Assembly (NCBI RefSeq): GCF_000143415.4 | Contig: NW_003314276.1 | Coordinates: 351,055 to 383,111 of the forward strand | DNA length: 32,057 nt | Direction of reading: 5' to 3' | DNA from: Selaginella moellendorffii | Taxonomy: Eukaryota; Streptophyta; Lycopodiopsida; Selaginellales; Selaginellaceae | Shown: in pieces, positions 30,735 to 32,057 of the stretch | Position numbering within the stretch: the first letter of the stretch is position 1 | Layout of the letters: each line of letters begins with the position of its first letter | The notes under the pieces: generated by a model | What the model was told of the DNA's origin: nothing | The model's input: the letters and a program-made list of their open reading frames with translations, nothing else | Databases searched by the model: none | Made by a program: the position numbers and the translations under genes

Positions 30735-32057
30735 CTCTCCCCCCCCTTAGGGAAAATTGACATCCTCATTGATGTATACTCGAGTCTAAACCACCAACAA
30801 GGAAACAACTCCAGAAAAAGTTCACAGTGATCACACTATGTGAGAAATGCACCAACTTAAATAAGTTAAGATAACCTCTTTGTCTAACACAGATGAGCTA
30901 CCAACTCAGACACCTTCTAGCCATCACTGACAAGGAAATGACCAATAAAGTTAGCCACCCTTGGTACTCTAAGTGTCACCCAACTTACAAAAGTGTGATA
31001 TGCCCCTGCCTACAGGGACATAGAGAGAGAAGCCAGAGGCCACAACCCTCATGAACAAAGAAACCAAACCCGTCGGTAAAGTTTAGATAAACTACTGTAA
31101 ACAGACAATTAGAGTTGTTTACACGGTCATGCCCTTTTGAACAGAATAAGGAACATTGACAGAAAGGTGGGTTATGTGACCAATTGACAGTAGCAACCCC
31201 ATGACTAAAGATTTCACCATGCACACAAAGTGCCGAAGCCAGTCTGCCTAAATTGGCCCAAACTCAAAGATTAATAGATGGACAATATCAAAGTCATAGA
31301 CAATGATATCTTAGAGGCTTAATTATCAGTGAATAAATCTTAGATTAGAACACAAATGTATTCCAAGTAAGTTATCATCCAATAAACCAGTATTAGAGTA
31401 CAAGAATCACCAATATCATCATAATTGGAAAACATAGGATTCATCATCCAAAAAAAATCAATAGCAAGTGTATCATTAAGAAACTGTAAGCTCCTGAGTC
31501 TGGACTTCCTAGGAGGTCACCCAACCTAGTACTATTCAAACCCAAGGATGCTTAACCCCAAGTATCCCAAGACCATTAACCAATTGGAAAAGGGGGTGCT
31601 TATCCTAAGTATCCCTTTGATTGCTTACAGAAACTCAATAATTAAACATAACTACCAAAAATTGTAGATAGTATGCCAAACAACTTACCAAAAATAACTC
31701 AAAGAACACAAAGTACTATTAACTGACAAGCACAATGCTTGTGAATGTATCACCTGAAGAAAATAACATCCTAATCTATCAAAATTAACTTGAACAATAA
31801 TCAACAGAATAAAATGAATATAGTAAGACCAACAAACACTTAATCATCAACCATTGCACTATCCAATCTGAATAAATCCTAGTTAAACCATAAAGAACAT
31901 GTGGTATTGTGAAAAGCTATAAGCCATCAAAGAGAATAACTAACTATCAGGAAAGATCATCAATCATTCCATCAATAGAGAGATGCATATGTAAACAACA
32001 AATTTTTCTTTCCTTCAAGACTGTTTCCTGAACTGCCATAAGCTTATCACATGCGAG
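30735..32057 (-). mobile_element. Older inverted LARD family member (3' interior, runs off window)
   Basis: The minus strand matches the 3' interior of the LARD (27390 back to about 26200), starting with the polypurine tract at 30735-30752. Many substitutions and small indels show it is older. It is interrupted by the solo Cassandra LTR at 31485-31629. It is the host element into which the plus-strand LARD inserted, since its 3' LTR is split into 20840-21303 and 30429-30734. Confidence 0.85.
31485..31629 (-). mobile_element. Solo Cassandra-type LTR (145 bp, TSD GAAAC)
   Basis: On the minus strand TGTAAGCAATC...GAGCTTACA with a 5S-like block (TTAAGCATCCTTGGG, TAGTACTAGG, GGGTGACCTCCTAGG). It is flanked by GAAAC at 31480-31484 and 31630-31634. 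It is 50 bp shorter than the LTRs at 6907-7501 because a 5'-proximal segment is missing. Intact duplications around a single LTR indicate loss of the interior by LTR-LTR recombination. Confidence 0.9.

Overview
The window looks like repeat-dense nuclear DNA of a vascular plant. The evidence is a nucleosome-sized satellite, Ty3/gypsy LTR retrotransposons, a Cassandra-type TRIM carrying 5S rRNA-like sequence in its LTRs (a group described only from vascular plants), an initiator-tRNA-Met-type primer site and an F-box/kelch gene remnant. No intact cellular gene is present. I cannot name the species.

Layout. 1-5012: about 26.7 head-to-tail copies of a 188-bp satellite, with monomer variants arranged in higher-order blocks. 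5013-10433 (minus): a decayed Ty3/gypsy element (short LTR, gag, protease, RT, RNase H, integrase) whose 3' end is replaced by the satellite. Its RT is split by two insertions with 5-bp target duplications: a 595-bp Cassandra-type TRIM (6907-7501, TSD CTAGC) and a 604-bp element with matching termini (7524-8127, TSD CGACT). 10434-14007: an AT-rich spacer with compact hairpins and an F-box/kelch pseudogene (minus). 14008 to about 18550 (plus): a second copy of the same gypsy family, head-to-head with the first, better preserved but broken by stops and frameshifts and lacking its 3' end. About 18551-20839: unassigned DNA with a degenerate hexanucleotide repeat.

20840-32057 is a nest of one non-autonomous LTR family (LTR about 1145 bp, internal region about 4.9 kb, no gag/pol). 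A plus-strand LTR-internal-LTR-partial internal array sits inside the LTR of an inverted, older member of the same family. The internal region of that older member runs off the right edge and carries a solo Cassandra LTR (31485-31629, TSD GAAAC).

The main discovery is a link between satellite and retrotransposon. Of each 188-bp monomer, 102 bp match, without indels, the first 102 bp of the 175-bp gypsy LTR, from its TG terminus to the base before the TATA box. The bases directly outside that terminus in the monomer form a polypurine tract. The monomer therefore looks like a tandemly amplified junction of 3'-UTR, polypurine tract and U3. The array lies, in the same orientation, where the 3' LTR of the minus-strand gypsy element should be.
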